A DNA stretch of 39,187 bases from Nitrososphaerota archaeon (GCA_029784825.1 JAFMAU010000017.1:1-39187), one strand, 5' to 3'; positions 1 to 8,769 are shown, numbered from the stretch's first letter. The notes: generated by a model from the letters alone, not told the origin. A program made the numbers and translations.

Positions 1-788
1 CGATCTGGCTCTCTGTCATGGCGCACTACTCGAGGACCAGTGACGAGTTCTGCGTGAAGGGAGGAAACGATCTACTCCCGAGGGCCTTCGCAGAGAGACT
101 CGGGGATAGAATCCTCTACTCCGCTTCGGCGACCAGGATAGAGCAGGACGCGACCGAGGTCAGAGTGGTCTACGCCAGGAGCGGCAAGACGACCGTGATC
201 TCAGCTGATCGGCTGGTCTGCGCGATACCATTCACAACGTTGCGCAGGATTGAGTTCTCCCCTCCCCTGTCGCCCGGGAAGAGGAGGGCGGTGGACTCGT
301 TGAGATACACTCCTGTCACCAGGGTGTTCCTAGAGACTGCCAGCCGCTTTTGGGCAGACGAGAACATCACTGCGCAGGTCGCGAGCGACCTGCCCATAGG
401 GATTGTGGAAGACCACACGTTCACCCAGGCCGGTACCTGCGGCATCATCGAATCACACACGGCCAACGAGGCTGCAAGGAAGATTGTCGGGCTGTCGGGG
501 ACCCAGAGACTGGATTTCGTCGTCGCGAACCTTGAGATGCTGTACGGTGGCGTCGGGTCGAAAGTGACGAAGGGTGTATCGGTGTCCTGGGACGATGAGG
601 AGTACAACCACGGCGCTTACGCCTACTTCGCTCCCGGCGAGATGACTTCCTTCAGGCAAACCATAGCCAAGCCTGAAGGACTGGTCCACTTTGCTGGGGA
701 GCACACCTCGGGTTCATTCGCATGCATGGAAGGGGCCGTAGAGTCCGGGTTAAGGGCCGCAAGGGAAATCAACGAAAGTTCTGCCTGA
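1..788 (+). CDS. Flavin-containing amine oxidase, C-terminal part (5' end outside window)
   Basis: The reading frame is open at the left edge, so the ATG at 18 is probably internal and the gene starts upstream. The last third carries the conserved C-terminal FAD-contact segment of the amine oxidase/phytoene desaturase superfamily (FAGEHTSG, then a GAVESGLRAA helix), and the middle has the usual substrate-domain strand pattern ending in CAIPFTTL. The N-terminal dinucleotide-binding GxGxxG motif would lie before the window. The family oxidises amines or related substrates with FAD and O2; the substrate cannot be told here. The next gene is 97 nt downstream and appears to be separate. Confidence 0.85.
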   Translation, partial: IWLSVMAHYSRTSDEFCVKGGNDLLPRAFAERLGDRILYSASATRIEQDATEVRVVYARSGKTTVISADRLVCAIPFTTLRRIEFSPPLSPGKRRAVDSLRYTPVTRVFLETASRFWADENITAQVASDLPIGIVEDHTFTQAGTCGIIESHTANEAARKIVGLSGTQRLDFVVANLEMLYGGVGSKVTKGVSVSWDDEEYNHGAYAYFAPGEMTSFRQTIAKPEGLVHFAGEHTSGSFACMEGAVESGLRAAREINESSA

Positions 789-885
789 ACGATGCATGAG
801 CCACATCCCACTTCCAGTTTTGCACTGAGCTGCTGCTGACGGGCGCGACCCAACGTCTATTACGACACGCCACGCTCAAGGAGGC

Positions 886-1221
886 ATGTACCTGCTGGTC
901 ATCGTGACCTGTCCGGAAGTTGCCGCTGCAAGGATAGCCGAGGAGGTGCTGAAGCTGAAGCTTGCTGCCTGCGTGAACATCCTCGGCGGAGTCCGAAGCC
1001 GCTACCGATGGAGGGGGAAGTTGGAATCGGCGGACGAAAACCTGCTCCTGATTAAAACGAGGTCGGAGCTCTTCGGGAGGCTCGAACGGACGATCAAACG
1101 GGTGCATCCCTACGAGACGCCGGAGATATTAGCGCTCAAGGTCGAAAGGGGCAGCAGACGGTACCTGGACTGGATTCTGAAGGAGACCAAATCCGGAGTC
1201 GAGAGGCCGAGCGGACGCTGA
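886..1221 (+). CDS. cutA: CutA1-like divalent-ion tolerance protein
   Basis: The 111-residue product matches the whole CutA1 family length. Visible hallmarks are the N-terminal strand LLVIVTCP, the LAACVNI segment (26-32), SRYRWRGKLE (38-47) and the signature HPYETPEI (74-81). CutA1 proteins are small ferredoxin-like trimers found in all domains; they were linked to copper tolerance in Escherichia coli, but the actual role is unsettled. The ATG at 886 gives the normal family N terminus. A purine-rich GGAGG abuts the ATG too closely to act as a Shine-Dalgarno site, so the transcript may be leaderless, with a weak TATA-like stretch near 856-863. Confidence 0.93.
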   Translation: MYLLVIVTCPEVAAARIAEEVLKLKLAACVNILGGVRSRYRWRGKLESADENLLLIKTRSELFGRLERTIKRVHPYETPEILALKVERGSRRYLDWILKETKSGVERPSGR

Positions 1222-1263
1222 TTGGAAGACCGGGCGAGACGGCGAGAGATTTGACGCCTACCT

Positions 1264-1270
1264 CTTAAAT
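1264..1270 (+). promoter_or_regulatory. TATA box for the DJ-1/PfpI gene
   Basis: CTTAAAT is centred 26 nt before the ATG at 1293, the spacing expected for a leaderless archaeal transcript. Confidence 0.6.
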
Positions 1271-1292
1271 CACAGGCCGCAATCAAGAGGCC

Positions 1293-1844
1293 ATGCGCAT
1301 ATCCGGAAAGAAGGTGGCGATGCTGGTGGAGAATCTCTATGAAGATCTCGAGTTCTGGTATCCCTACTATCGCCTCAAGGAAGAAGGGGCCGACGTCACT
1401 GTGGTCGGGACAGGTTCGAGTCCGCTCTACAGAGGAAAGCACGGGCTGGAAGCCAAGCCAGACATAACAGCCGACCAGGCCGATTCCCGCGGCTTCGACG
1501 CAGTCGTGATCCCCGGTGGCTATGCCCCGGATTACATGAGGCGCTATCCTGCGCTCCTGAATTTCGTCAGGGAGATGCACGGTCAGGGGAAGGTGGTCGC
1601 AGCGATCTGCCACGCGGGATGGGTCCTGGCATCAGCTGGTCTGACCAAAGGCCTGACCATGACCTGCTTCAGCTCGATAAAGGAAGACGTGACCAACGCA
1701 GGAGCGAACTATGTCGACCGGCCGGTGGTGAGGGACGGGAATGTCATCACCTCGCGCTTTCCCGCAGACCTCCCGGCTTTCTGCAGGGAGATCATAGGCG
1801 CACTTGAAACGACGAAGGTTCCCGCCGTCGGTAGGGCAGTCTAA
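1293..1844 (+). CDS. DJ-1/PfpI family protein (class I glutamine amidotransferase-like)
   Basis: The 183-residue protein has the complete PfpI/DJ-1 fold pattern: an N-terminal strand with the acidic segment YEDLEFWYP (about 16-24), the VVIPGGYAPD turn (71-80) and the nucleophile elbow AICHAGW with Cys106-His107. It ends in the usual NVITSRFPADLPAF stretch. Family members include deglycase/chaperone proteins, intracellular proteases and glyoxalase III-type enzymes; sequence alone does not separate these. A TATA box 26 nt before the ATG suggests a single-gene leaderless unit. The next gene begins 86 nt downstream with its own promoter-like box. Confidence 0.92.
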   Translation: MRISGKKVAMLVENLYEDLEFWYPYYRLKEEGADVTVVGTGSSPLYRGKHGLEAKPDITADQADSRGFDAVVIPGGYAPDYMRRYPALLNFVREMHGQGKVVAAICHAGWVLASAGLTKGLTMTCFSSIKEDVTNAGANYVDRPVVRDGNVITSRFPADLPAFCREIIGALETTKVPAVGRAV

Positions 1845-1894
1845 GACTCCTGTCAGACCTGCCCGAATATGAATAAGATTCGATTCGGCCAGCT

Positions 1895-1900
1895 CTTATA
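1895..1900 (+). promoter_or_regulatory. TATA-like box for the LLM-SDR-M24 operon
   Basis: CTTATA is centred about 33 nt before the ATG at 1931, implying a leader of a few nucleotides. Confidence 0.45.
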
Positions 1901-1930
1901 GCCGCAGCCCGGATTGGCACGGGCACGCCG

Positions 1931-2932
1931 ATGAAAACAGACGAGGAACCAAACGCCATTGGCTTGGGCGCCCTCTCCGATTACCTGCAGCCCGACCAGA
2001 TGGTCAACCTCGCCATCGAAGGAGAAAAGAACGGCTTCGCTCACTTCTGGGTCGCAGAGCACTTCTCCTCCGGCGATGCCGTGGCTGTCCTCGGGGCGCT
2101 TACGCGCCTGACCACCAGAATCAAACTGGCCTCCGGCGTCGTCGGCGCCGCCACCAGGCACCCGGCCCTCACCGCACTCACCTTCTCCAATCTGAACAGG
2201 CTGAGCAACGGCCGCGTGATTCTGGGGCTCGGGACGGCCGTCCTGGCGTGGATGGACCAGATGGGCCTGAATCACGAGAAGCCCCTGCTCCTGCTCTCGG
2301 AAGCGTTCACAATCATACGCGGGCTTCTCGACGGAGAGAAGGTGAACTTCGAAGGAGAATACTTCAAGGCGAGGAACATGCAGCTCAAATGGGGCCCGGC
2401 GAAGCCCAGAGTCCCAATCTACCTCGCCGGCGTCGGCCCCCGGATGGTGGGCCTCGGCGTAGCGAAGGCGGACGGAATCCTCCTGAGCGCGGGTTCCTCA
2501 CTGAAGTATCTTCGGGAGATACGTCCTGCCGTATCCGAGGGTCTGAAGAAGAGGGAGATCCCTGGAAAGGCGGCCCTCGCCTCCTTCGTGTTCTGTTCCA
2601 TGGGGGGCGACGACTCGATGGCGATCGACGCGGCCCTCGGAATACTAAGCCGGCCTGGACGGGCCGAGTTGCTGCTCGAACAAGGAACCTACAGCCCGGC
2701 CAGGTTGGAGAGGCTCGTGGCGGAGGCGAAACAGGGGCGCGTGGACCTGGCAAAGGCCGAGCTCACAGACGAGATGATCGACCAGATCGTCGTAAGGGGA
2801 ACCGCATCCAGGTGCGAAGACGAGCTGAGAGCCATGGTCAGGGAAGGTCTAGACGCCCCGATAGTCATGCCCGTCTGCCGGGAGCCATATCTGACGATGG
2901 AGTTGGGAAGGCGCTTCTCCGGAGGGTCGTGA
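1931..2932 (+). CDS. LLM-class F420-dependent oxidoreductase (Mer-like)
   Basis: The 333-residue product shows the luciferase-like monooxygenase TIM-barrel pattern: WVAEHF (40-45), the TTRIKLASGVVG strand, NRLSNGRVILGLGTA and the late PIYLAGVGPRMVGL segment. In archaea this family includes methylenetetrahydromethanopterin reductase and many oxidoreductases using F420 or FMN; the N-terminal layout is closer to the Mer-like branch. It heads an apparent operon: the SDR gene starts on the nucleotide after its stop, and the M24 gene follows 15 nt after that. This suggests co-catabolism of one unknown substrate. F420 rather than FMN use is inferred from the taxonomic context. Confidence 0.88.
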   Translation: MKTDEEPNAIGLGALSDYLQPDQMVNLAIEGEKNGFAHFWVAEHFSSGDAVAVLGALTRLTTRIKLASGVVGAATRHPALTALTFSNLNRLSNGRVILGLGTAVLAWMDQMGLNHEKPLLLLSEAFTIIRGLLDGEKVNFEGEYFKARNMQLKWGPAKPRVPIYLAGVGPRMVGLGVAKADGILLSAGSSLKYLREIRPAVSEGLKKREIPGKAALASFVFCSMGGDDSMAIDAALGILSRPGRAELLLEQGTYSPARLERLVAEAKQGRVDLAKAELTDEMIDQIVVRGTASRCEDELRAMVREGLDAPIVMPVCREPYLTMELGRRFSGGS

Positions 2933-3715
2933 TTGGCAAGGACAGACCAGTCAAGAAGCCTTGAGAGGAAGGTGGCCCTCGTGACAGCTGCGGGGAGAGG
3001 GATAGGGAGGGCCATCGCTATTGAACTTGCGGCCCGAGGAGCCAGAACGATGGTGAACTCCCTTCACAGGGCAACCGCAGGCGACACCGCCAGTGCGATC
3101 GCTGAAGCGGGCGGTAAAGCAAAGACCATGGTTGGCGACGTCGGAATTCCGGGGGTGGCGGAGAGACTCGTAAAGGCAACCATCTCGGCCTTTGGGCAGC
3201 TGGACATCTTGGTGAACAACGCGGGCATGACAGTGATTTCTCCAGCGGAGGAGTTCGGCCTCGACCGGTGGAGGAAGACGATGGATACCAATCTCAATTC
3301 CGCCTTCTACTGTTCAAAATTCGCCGCCAGGCACATGCTGGAAAGAAGGTACGGCCGGATAGTCAACATAGCATCCGTCGCCGGTGTCACGCCGTTTCCG
3401 CTCAGACTTGCCTACTGCACATCAAAGGCCGCTCTGATAATGATGACCAAGGGGATGGCGATAGAATGGGCAGGCAGGGGGGTGAACGTCAACTGCGTCG
3501 TCCCCGGCTGGATTGAGACGGAAGGCGTGAAGGAGCGGATAAGAAGAAAGCTGTATTCAAAGGCACCGATTCTCAAGAGGACCCCAATGGGGAGGATGGG
3601 AAGTCCGGAGGAAGTGGCCAGGCTGGTGGCTTATGTGGCCTCCGACGAGAGTTCCTACATGAGCGGGTCGGCAATCACCATGGACGGCGGGTGGAGTTCC
3701 TACGGCTACTTCTAG
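2933..3715 (+). CDS. Short-chain dehydrogenase/reductase (SDR), TTG start
   Basis: The 260-residue classical SDR has the cofactor loop TAAGRGIG (18-25), NNAG (95-98), catalytic Ser148, Tyr161 and Lys165 (YCTSK), and the C-terminal SGSAITMDGGW segment. Its TTG start follows the TGA of the LLM gene without any gap and is preceded by GGAGGG 6 nt upstream, a clear Shine-Dalgarno site; internal operon genes here use one while first genes are mostly leaderless. It probably oxidises or reduces an alcohol/ketone with NAD(P), most similar in layout to 3-oxoacyl-ACP reductase/glucose dehydrogenase-like SDRs. Substrate unknown; the operon partners are an F420-type oxidoreductase and an M24 hydrolase. 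Confidence 0.92.
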   Translation: MARTDQSRSLERKVALVTAAGRGIGRAIAIELAARGARTMVNSLHRATAGDTASAIAEAGGKAKTMVGDVGIPGVAERLVKATISAFGQLDILVNNAGMTVISPAEEFGLDRWRKTMDTNLNSAFYCSKFAARHMLERRYGRIVNIASVAGVTPFPLRLAYCTSKAALIMMTKGMAIEWAGRGVNVNCVVPGWIETEGVKERIRRKLYSKAPILKRTPMGRMGSPEEVARLVAYVASDESSYMSGSAITMDGGWSSYGYF

Positions 3716-3730
3716 GGGAGGTGGCGTGCG

Positions 3731-4909
3731 ATGAACAAAGAAAGAGCTAGGAGGGTGATGGAGAGGAAGGGGCTCGACTGCCTGGTGGCTACGTCGAGAG
3801 AGAACGTGCACTACTCGACCGGTTTCGATTCGTTCCTGAAGCAGGTCAATCCCCTGACCCCGGTCTTCGGTGTCTGGTCGGGAGAAGGCAGTGGCGCGCC
3901 CACCCTCGTGACAAGTTACAGCGAATCGGACGCGGTCGTGGCCGGCAGAATAGGAGCCGAATCTGTCCGCCTCTACGGGAGTTTCCCCCTGGTCCTTTCT
4001 GAGAAAGGGCTGTCGCCGATTGAGAAGGAGCTTCTGGAACTCTGCAGACTTGGAGCCTCGCCGGATCCCGTCTCGGCGGTCGCTTCTGCACTGAGGGACG
4101 CGGGGGCCGACTCCTCCAGAATAGGCATCGACGAGACCGGGCTGCCATATGGGATGCTTGAGAAGATACGCGCGGCGCTCAAGGAGGCAAAGAGCGTCGA
4201 GCCTGCGGCGGCGGTTTTCAGGGAAATCAGGTCGGTAAAGACCGAGGAAGAGATTTCGAAACTGAGAGAGGTGGTGCGGGTGACCGAGGGTGCCATGAAG
4301 GGCTCCATGGAATTGGCGAAGCCGGGTTCCACGACATCGAAGATAGTCCAGGCCGTGAACGAGTTCGAGGTAGCCGAGGGCGCCCGTCCCACGTTCACAG
4401 TGGTGGGTTCGCGGAACATCGGAGCGTTCCCCAACGCCCCGGGCGACGACGAGGTGCTCCGCAGCGGCGATTTGGTGAGATACGACGTCGGATGCAACCT
4501 GAATGGCTACTGTTCCGATTTGGGCAGGACCCTCGCAATCGGCAGACCTCCTGCCCAAGTCTCTAGGCTGTACCGGGCCACTCTCGCCGGCCTGGAAGCT
4601 GCCCTTGACCAGGTGAGGGCGGGAGTGAAAGCCTCCGAAATCTTCCGGACCGCGGTCAACGAAGTCAGAAGCAGAGGAATCAAACACTACCAGAGACATC
4701 ACGTCGGGCATGGCATAGGCATGGAGGTGTACGACCCGCCGTCAATCTCCGAGACAGATGATACCGTGCTCGAGGAGGGGATGGTGATCAACCTGGAGAC
4801 GCCCTACTACGAATTGGGGGTGGGCGGGCTCATCGTCGAGGACTGCCTGGTCGTCCGCGGGCGCGGATACGACCTACTGTCGAAGCTGAGCCGCCGACTG
4901 AGCCGCTGA
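3731..4909 (+). CDS. M24 family metallopeptidase (Xaa-Pro dipeptidase/creatinase/ectoine hydrolase-like)
   Basis: The 392-residue protein has the creatinase N-terminal domain (about 1-165) and the pita-bread C-terminal domain with all five metal ligands of active peptidases: Asp252, Asp263, His327 (in HHVGHGIG), Glu356 and Glu370. Creatinase itself lacks these metal ligands, so this is more likely a Xaa-Pro peptidase or an amide hydrolase of the ectoine-hydrolase type. A strong GGGGAGGT lies just before the ATG, and the gene is 15 nt after the SDR stop, so it is the third gene of the operon. Which amide is split is not visible. Confidence 0.9.
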   Translation: MNKERARRVMERKGLDCLVATSRENVHYSTGFDSFLKQVNPLTPVFGVWSGEGSGAPTLVTSYSESDAVVAGRIGAESVRLYGSFPLVLSEKGLSPIEKELLELCRLGASPDPVSAVASALRDAGADSSRIGIDETGLPYGMLEKIRAALKEAKSVEPAAAVFREIRSVKTEEEISKLREVVRVTEGAMKGSMELAKPGSTTSKIVQAVNEFEVAEGARPTFTVVGSRNIGAFPNAPGDDEVLRSGDLVRYDVGCNLNGYCSDLGRTLAIGRPPAQVSRLYRATLAGLEAALDQVRAGVKASEIFRTAVNEVRSRGIKHYQRHHVGHGIGMEVYDPPSISETDDTVLEEGMVINLETPYYELGVGGLIVEDCLVVRGRGYDLLSKLSRRLSR

Positions 4910-4929
4910 GCTCCGACCTTCGGGGCCGC

Positions 4930-5928
4930 TCAGAAGGAGCTCATCACGTCGCCGGCGAAGCGCTTCATGCCAGACGTGACTTCCTCGAGCGAGTCCCCAA
5001 CGAAGTCGAACCAGAGGGTCGTAGCCCCGCTGGCCGAGTATCTCTCCACCTTCCTGACGAGCGATTCCGGCCTGCCCACGAAGTTCACTTCAAAGATCCG
5101 GTCGGAGCTGGACACGTCGAGATCTTTGAGAGTAGAGCCCTTCAACGATTGGAGGTGCTTGTACATGGGCGACCTGGCGAATTGCTTCTTCGCTTCGTCG
5201 TCGGACGAGGCCACGGCCAGGCCGGTCTCCATCGCTACGTCAATCTCGGACATGGATCGATGCTCTTCCCTGATCAGAGCCTTCAGTTCCTCGACGAACT
5301 TTGCAAGCTGGTCGACAGGCATGGCCGCCGGGAGCCACCCGCCCCCGTACTTGGCTATCCTCCTCAGGTGGTCGTGCGAGTTGCCGCCTATGTAGATGGG
5401 AAACGGCTTCTGGATCGGCTTCGGATTGAGGTCAATCCCATGGAATCTGACGTACTTTCCCGAGTAGGACGCGTCGTTCTCTTCGAAGAGCTTCTTCATC
5501 GCCTCCAGGCCTTCGGTGAAAATGTCCCCCCTCCTGCCGTTCCCCATGATCGACTCGAACTCCTCCCTGTACGCGCCGATGCCCACGCCGAGGACGTGCC
5601 GCCCGCCTGAGAGGTTGTCGAGGGTGGCAGACTGCTTCGCGAGTATCACGGGGTTCCTCAGCGGCAGGGGCACGATGCCTGTCCCGAGCCTGATCCGGTT
5701 TGTCACCGCCGCCAGATACGAGAGCGAAGTCAGGACCTCGTAGTAGTTCGGCAGAGGCCGGACCTGCTTCAGGTAGGCCTGTGTGGTGATGTGGTCGTTG
5801 CCCCAGACGCTCTCGAAACCTAGCTCCTCTGCGAGCCTGGTCATCTGCACCATCGAGTCCCTATTGCAGAATCCCGGATGGTACATCAGCCCGTCTCTGG
5901 AAGTGGGGAGGGCGACGCCGAACTTCAT
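4930..5928 (-). CDS. LLM-class F420-dependent oxidoreductase
   Basis: The 332-residue product has the LLM barrel: MKFGVALPTS at the start, GFESVWGNDHI, TNRIRLGTGIVPLPLRNPVILAK and NLSGGRHVLGVG. The N terminus and the GTGIVPLPLRNP segment are typical of actinobacterial/archaeal F420-dependent LLM proteins such as putative F420-dependent dehydrogenases. It is a single-gene unit, convergent with the M24 gene (20 nt apart). The ATG at 5928 has a strong TATA box at 5951-5958 (reverse strand), which sets it as a leaderless start. It is not closely similar by eye to the LLM protein at 1931, so this looks like family expansion rather than recent duplication. Confidence 0.9.
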   Translation of the reverse strand: MKFGVALPTSRDGLMYHPGFCNRDSMVQMTRLAEELGFESVWGNDHITTQAYLKQVRPLPNYYEVLTSLSYLAAVTNRIRLGTGIVPLPLRNPVILAKQSATLDNLSGGRHVLGVGIGAYREEFESIMGNGRRGDIFTEGLEAMKKLFEENDASYSGKYVRFHGIDLNPKPIQKPFPIYIGGNSHDHLRRIAKYGGGWLPAAMPVDQLAKFVEELKALIREEHRSMSEIDVAMETGLAVASSDDEAKKQFARSPMYKHLQSLKGSTLKDLDVSSSDRIFEVNFVGRPESLVRKVERYSASGATTLWFDFVGDSLEEVTSGMKRFAGDVMSSF

Positions 5929-5950
5929 GTGACTCGGGTTCGGTCCGAAC

Positions 5951-5958
5951 TATAAAAG
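5951..5958 (-). promoter_or_regulatory. TATA box for the minus-strand LLM gene
   Basis: The reverse strand reads CTTTTATA, centred about 26 nt from the ATG at 5928. Confidence 0.65.
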
Positions 5959-6038
5959 AGGTGATTCGACCCAGCGCCTGCTGTCAGTTGAGATTCAGGC
6001 GCCCCGACTAGGCGAGCTCGCGGTCTCTCTGATGGAAC

Positions 6039-7370
6039 CTACCGCATGGGGGCAGGCTGCGCCGCCGAACTCCAGCTCTTCTGAATCTGCGGAATCGAGA
6101 ACAGCAGGTACAGGAAGAACCCTATCAGAGGAGTGGAATGCCACAGCACGTCACCGAGGTACAGTCCCATGTACACGCTGATCGCCACAGCCAGCAAATA
6201 GGCAACGATAGCCCGCCAGTTGATGGAGGACAAGTTCGCGAAGCCCTCGGGGTAATGCATCCTCCTCACGACGAAGTAGTCCGCGATGATTATCCCCGGG
6301 ATGGCCGGCAGAGCGTAGCTGATGTACCCGATGTAGGTCAGGAAGCTGCCCACTATGCCTTGGCTGACGCCGATGTATCCGATGACTATTCCAAGGATTC
6401 CCACGGCAAGGTTGCTGGTGAACCGCTTCACCCCTGCCATGTTGCTGGTCGCCAGGCTGGCGGCGTAGAGCTCGTTCATCTCCACCGTGACTCCCTGGAT
6501 GAAGATCGCTGCGACTGCCAGTGCGGAGATGCTGATGAGGGAGAATGCCTTGCCCAGGTCGGCGACTCCCAGACCCAGGCCGAGGATGAGGCCCAGAAAG
6601 TTGAAGCCGAAGTTGCCGACTATGAACTCGCCTATGGTGGAGACCACCAGGGTCCTGGTGCCCTTGGCGAACCTCATCAGGTCCGGAGTCACGGTGGCCC
6701 CTCCCATCCACTTCGAGACCCCCAGGCCGACTATGCTGGCCAGGGCCAGCTTTCCTGCCGCCTTCGGGACCGCGTTCACGATGGCCCCGAAGCCCCCTGC
6801 GTGAGCAACCGTAAGGACGTCTGCGACCACGACCAAAAGCAGCATCAGGGGGACCCCGATCCTTCCAGCCCACTTGAGCCCTCGCTTGAAGCCGAGTCCC
6901 GAAATTATGAGAAACACGGCTCCCAGGATTATGCTGTAGAGTATGATCGTGGCCGGGTTGAGGCCGGGGAAGACATCGACCGTGATTCCAAGGATGTAAC
7001 CGTAGAAGCCTGTTATTATCGCCGCGAGGATGAGCGACGGAAGCTTGCTCCCGGTCCTGCCGAAGCTGAACCTGGAGGTAAGCGCAAACGATGTGCGTTC
7101 GCGCATGCCAATGTAGCCCATCAGGAGCGAAACGGTCAGCACGATTATCGAGTAGCCAAGTGCGATTCCTATGGCGCTCCAAAACGTGAAGTACAATCCG
7201 ATCGTGAACCCGAACAGAAGGTCCGAGGAAGAAACTGTGAAGCCCATCCTCACGAGGGTCAGGTCGCTGGTTCCTTGGAGCTCGCTCTCTGGAACCTGCC
7301 TCAGGGAGTAGTCGTCAGTTAGTTCGGACATCTTCGCTGGCTGGTTCTTCGCCTCTTGCTCCCCAGACAA
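6039..7370 (-). CDS. NCS1 family permease (cytosine/purine/allantoin/thiamine type)
   Basis: The product is a polytopic membrane protein of about 443 residues with roughly 12 hydrophobic helices and NCS1 features: an early GFTIGLYFTFWSAIGIALGY helix, MGYIGMRERTSFALTSRFSFG, and KWMGGATVTPDLMRFAK in the middle helices. NCS1 proteins are Na+ or H+ symporters for nucleobases, hydantoins, allantoin or thiamine. Start choice: the longest frame reaches 7472, but a TATA box at 7394-7400 lies 27 nt before a TTG at 7370, matching the leaderless pattern of the window; the ATG at 7331 (MSELTDDYSL) is the alternative. It follows the PLP-enzyme gene by 145 nt on the same strand but has its own promoter-like box. 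Confidence 0.9.
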   Translation of the reverse strand: MSGEQEAKNQPAKMSELTDDYSLRQVPESELQGTSDLTLVRMGFTVSSSDLLFGFTIGLYFTFWSAIGIALGYSIIVLTVSLLMGYIGMRERTSFALTSRFSFGRTGSKLPSLILAAIITGFYGYILGITVDVFPGLNPATIILYSIILGAVFLIISGLGFKRGLKWAGRIGVPLMLLLVVVADVLTVAHAGGFGAIVNAVPKAAGKLALASIVGLGVSKWMGGATVTPDLMRFAKGTRTLVVSTIGEFIVGNFGFNFLGLILGLGLGVADLGKAFSLISISALAVAAIFIQGVTVEMNELYAASLATSNMAGVKRFTSNLAVGILGIVIGYIGVSQGIVGSFLTYIGYISYALPAIPGIIIADYFVVRRMHYPEGFANLSSINWRAIVAYLLAVAISVYMGLYLGDVLWHSTPLIGFFLYLLFSIPQIQKSWSSAAQPAPMR

Positions 7371-7393
7371 ACGCACAGACGCAAAGAAATTCG

Positions 7394-7400
7394 CTATTAA
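7394..7400 (-). promoter_or_regulatory. TATA box for the NCS1 permease gene
   Basis: The reverse strand reads TTAATAG, centred 27 nt before the TTG at 7370; this decides the start proposed for the permease. Confidence 0.5.
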
Positions 7401-7515
7401 GGATTTGTCGATTGCGCCCTGGCCGGGCGTCGAAAGCCCCCATGCTTTCTCGCAATAACATCGAAACCCCACCAGTTCTTCGCCGTTCTGATTGTGCCAT
7501 CTCCGTCGAGTGAAT

Positions 7516-8583
7516 CTAGACTACGTAGACGTCGTTGGGATATTCCCCGAGGTACCTGTCCCTTCTGTCGACGATGACGGTCAGCACGTTCTGGTCCTTC
7601 TTCATTCTCCGAGCCATCTTCAGTGCCACATGGACGTTCGCGCCTGACGACATGCCGCAGTAGATGCCCTCCTCCCTGCACAGCCTGTTGGCCATGTCGC
7701 GGGCCTCTTCCGCGCTTACTCTGTGGAACTCGTCGGGGTATCCGGCCCCTATCATCTCTTCGACTATCGATTTCTCCGTCTGCCACTTCTTCAGCCCCAT
7801 CATCTCCACCAGTCTCTCCCTGGTCTTGGAAGCTTCGAACTCGCCTCTGACCGCCTCTGGCTTCTTCAGGGTCAAGTACGATTCGCTCCCGTGGGGGACG
7901 GTGCCGAAGGTCGTCGGCCTCGCCCCTTTCTCCCTCAGCGCCATGGCCACGCCGTAGAGCGTCCCTCCGGAGCCCACCGAGCATCCCCACGCGTCTATCT
8001 CGCCGCCCAGCTGCTGGTAGGCCTCGTAGCCCATCCCCATCTGGCCCACGGTGTTGTACCTGTTGTAGATCTGGTCCACCCACACCACATCAGGGTTGTC
8101 CCTCTCCAGCTCGTACATGTGCATCTTGCCTGCTATCACCCAGGCGAGGTCTCTTTCATCTGTAGGGAGGTCGTCCAGGGCAGATTGCGGCACATACTTG
8201 GTCGGCGGCGGGCACTCGAAGACTTCCGGTCCGTAGGCGCCCGTGATTTTCAGTCTCACTCCGCCTCCGGCCAAGACGGTTCTGTAGATGCCGATTCTCG
8301 CTCTGTACCCTTTGACCGCGCAGACGAACGCCAGAGCGGGAGCTGTGTTCCCTGCGGACGCGTCGCACACGACGCCGCCGGGTGACAGCTTCTTGTTGTT
8401 CCAGGTTAGCCCCTTCTCTGCGGCCTCGACCATGGCCAGGGCCATCCTGTCCTTGTAGCTCCCGCTGGGGTTCGTCGATTCGAGCTTGACGAACACGCTT
8501 GCTCCCTTGCCATCGTTCACTCTTCCGAGCCGTATCAGAGGCGTATTGCCCACCAGCTTCAGCATGCTGTCGGGGAGATTCAA
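7516..8583 (-). CDS. PLP-dependent enzyme of the cysteine synthase/beta-substituting fold
   Basis: The 355-residue protein is a fold-type II PLP enzyme. It has the VGNTPLIRL start, the Schiff-base lysine in NPSGSYKDRMAL (Lys44), the substrate loop SAGNTAPALAF in place of the usual TSGNTG, and the phosphate-binding SVGSGGTLYGV loop. It most resembles cysteine synthase/cystathionine beta-synthase-like proteins; the changed loop means the substrate may differ from O-acetyl- or O-phosphoserine. The frame starts at a TTG (8583); an ATG at 8565 gives a protein six residues shorter. A TATA-like ATAAAA at 8613-8618 (forward strand) fits either. The neighbouring NCS1 permease could supply a substrate, but that is inference. 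Confidence 0.87.
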   Translation of the reverse strand: MNLPDSMLKLVGNTPLIRLGRVNDGKGASVFVKLESTNPSGSYKDRMALAMVEAAEKGLTWNNKKLSPGGVVCDASAGNTAPALAFVCAVKGYRARIGIYRTVLAGGGVRLKITGAYGPEVFECPPPTKYVPQSALDDLPTDERDLAWVIAGKMHMYELERDNPDVVWVDQIYNRYNTVGQMGMGYEAYQQLGGEIDAWGCSVGSGGTLYGVAMALREKGARPTTFGTVPHGSESYLTLKKPEAVRGEFEASKTRERLVEMMGLKKWQTEKSIVEEMIGAGYPDEFHRVSAEEARDMANRLCREEGIYCGMSSGANVHVALKMARRMKKDQNVLTVIVDRRDRYLGEYPNDVYVV

Positions 8584-8612
8584 TTTGAAATCAGGGCTCG
8601 TTGGAACTGGTC

Positions 8613-8618
8613 ATAAAA
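8613..8618 (-). promoter_or_regulatory. TATA box for the PLP-enzyme gene
   Basis: TTTTAT on the reverse strand lies about 32 nt before the TTG at 8583. Confidence 0.5.
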
Positions 8619-8741
8619 GAGTTCATTGCATCCCGCCGGGAAACCCACACAGCGCTAGGGGTTGGTTGACCTATGGGTTGAGCATCTCAATCCAGGGTTT
8701 CCACCTCCTGTCTCGGATGGGGCGTCGAGGTATCAGCACCG

Positions 8742-8748
8742 CTTTTAG
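8742..8748 (+). promoter_or_regulatory. TATA box for the phosphoesterase gene
   Basis: CTTTTAG is centred 25 nt before the ATG at 8770, supporting that ATG over the TTG at 8761. Confidence 0.55.
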
Positions 8749-8769
8749 GAGAGCGAATCGTTGTTCAGC

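Noticed and set aside
881..885. GGAGG directly before the cutA start as a Shine-Dalgarno site
   Set aside because: The spacing to the ATG is about one base, too short for ribosome binding.
3557..4711. 384-codon minus-strand open frame over the SDR and M24 genes
   Set aside because: Antisense shadow; the plus-strand genes have full catalytic motifs.
6138..7322. 394-codon open frame on the plus strand over the NCS1 permease
   Set aside because: It is antisense to a gene with clear membrane-helix and family signals, is rich in His/Asp/Gly shadow residues and has no family-like segment.
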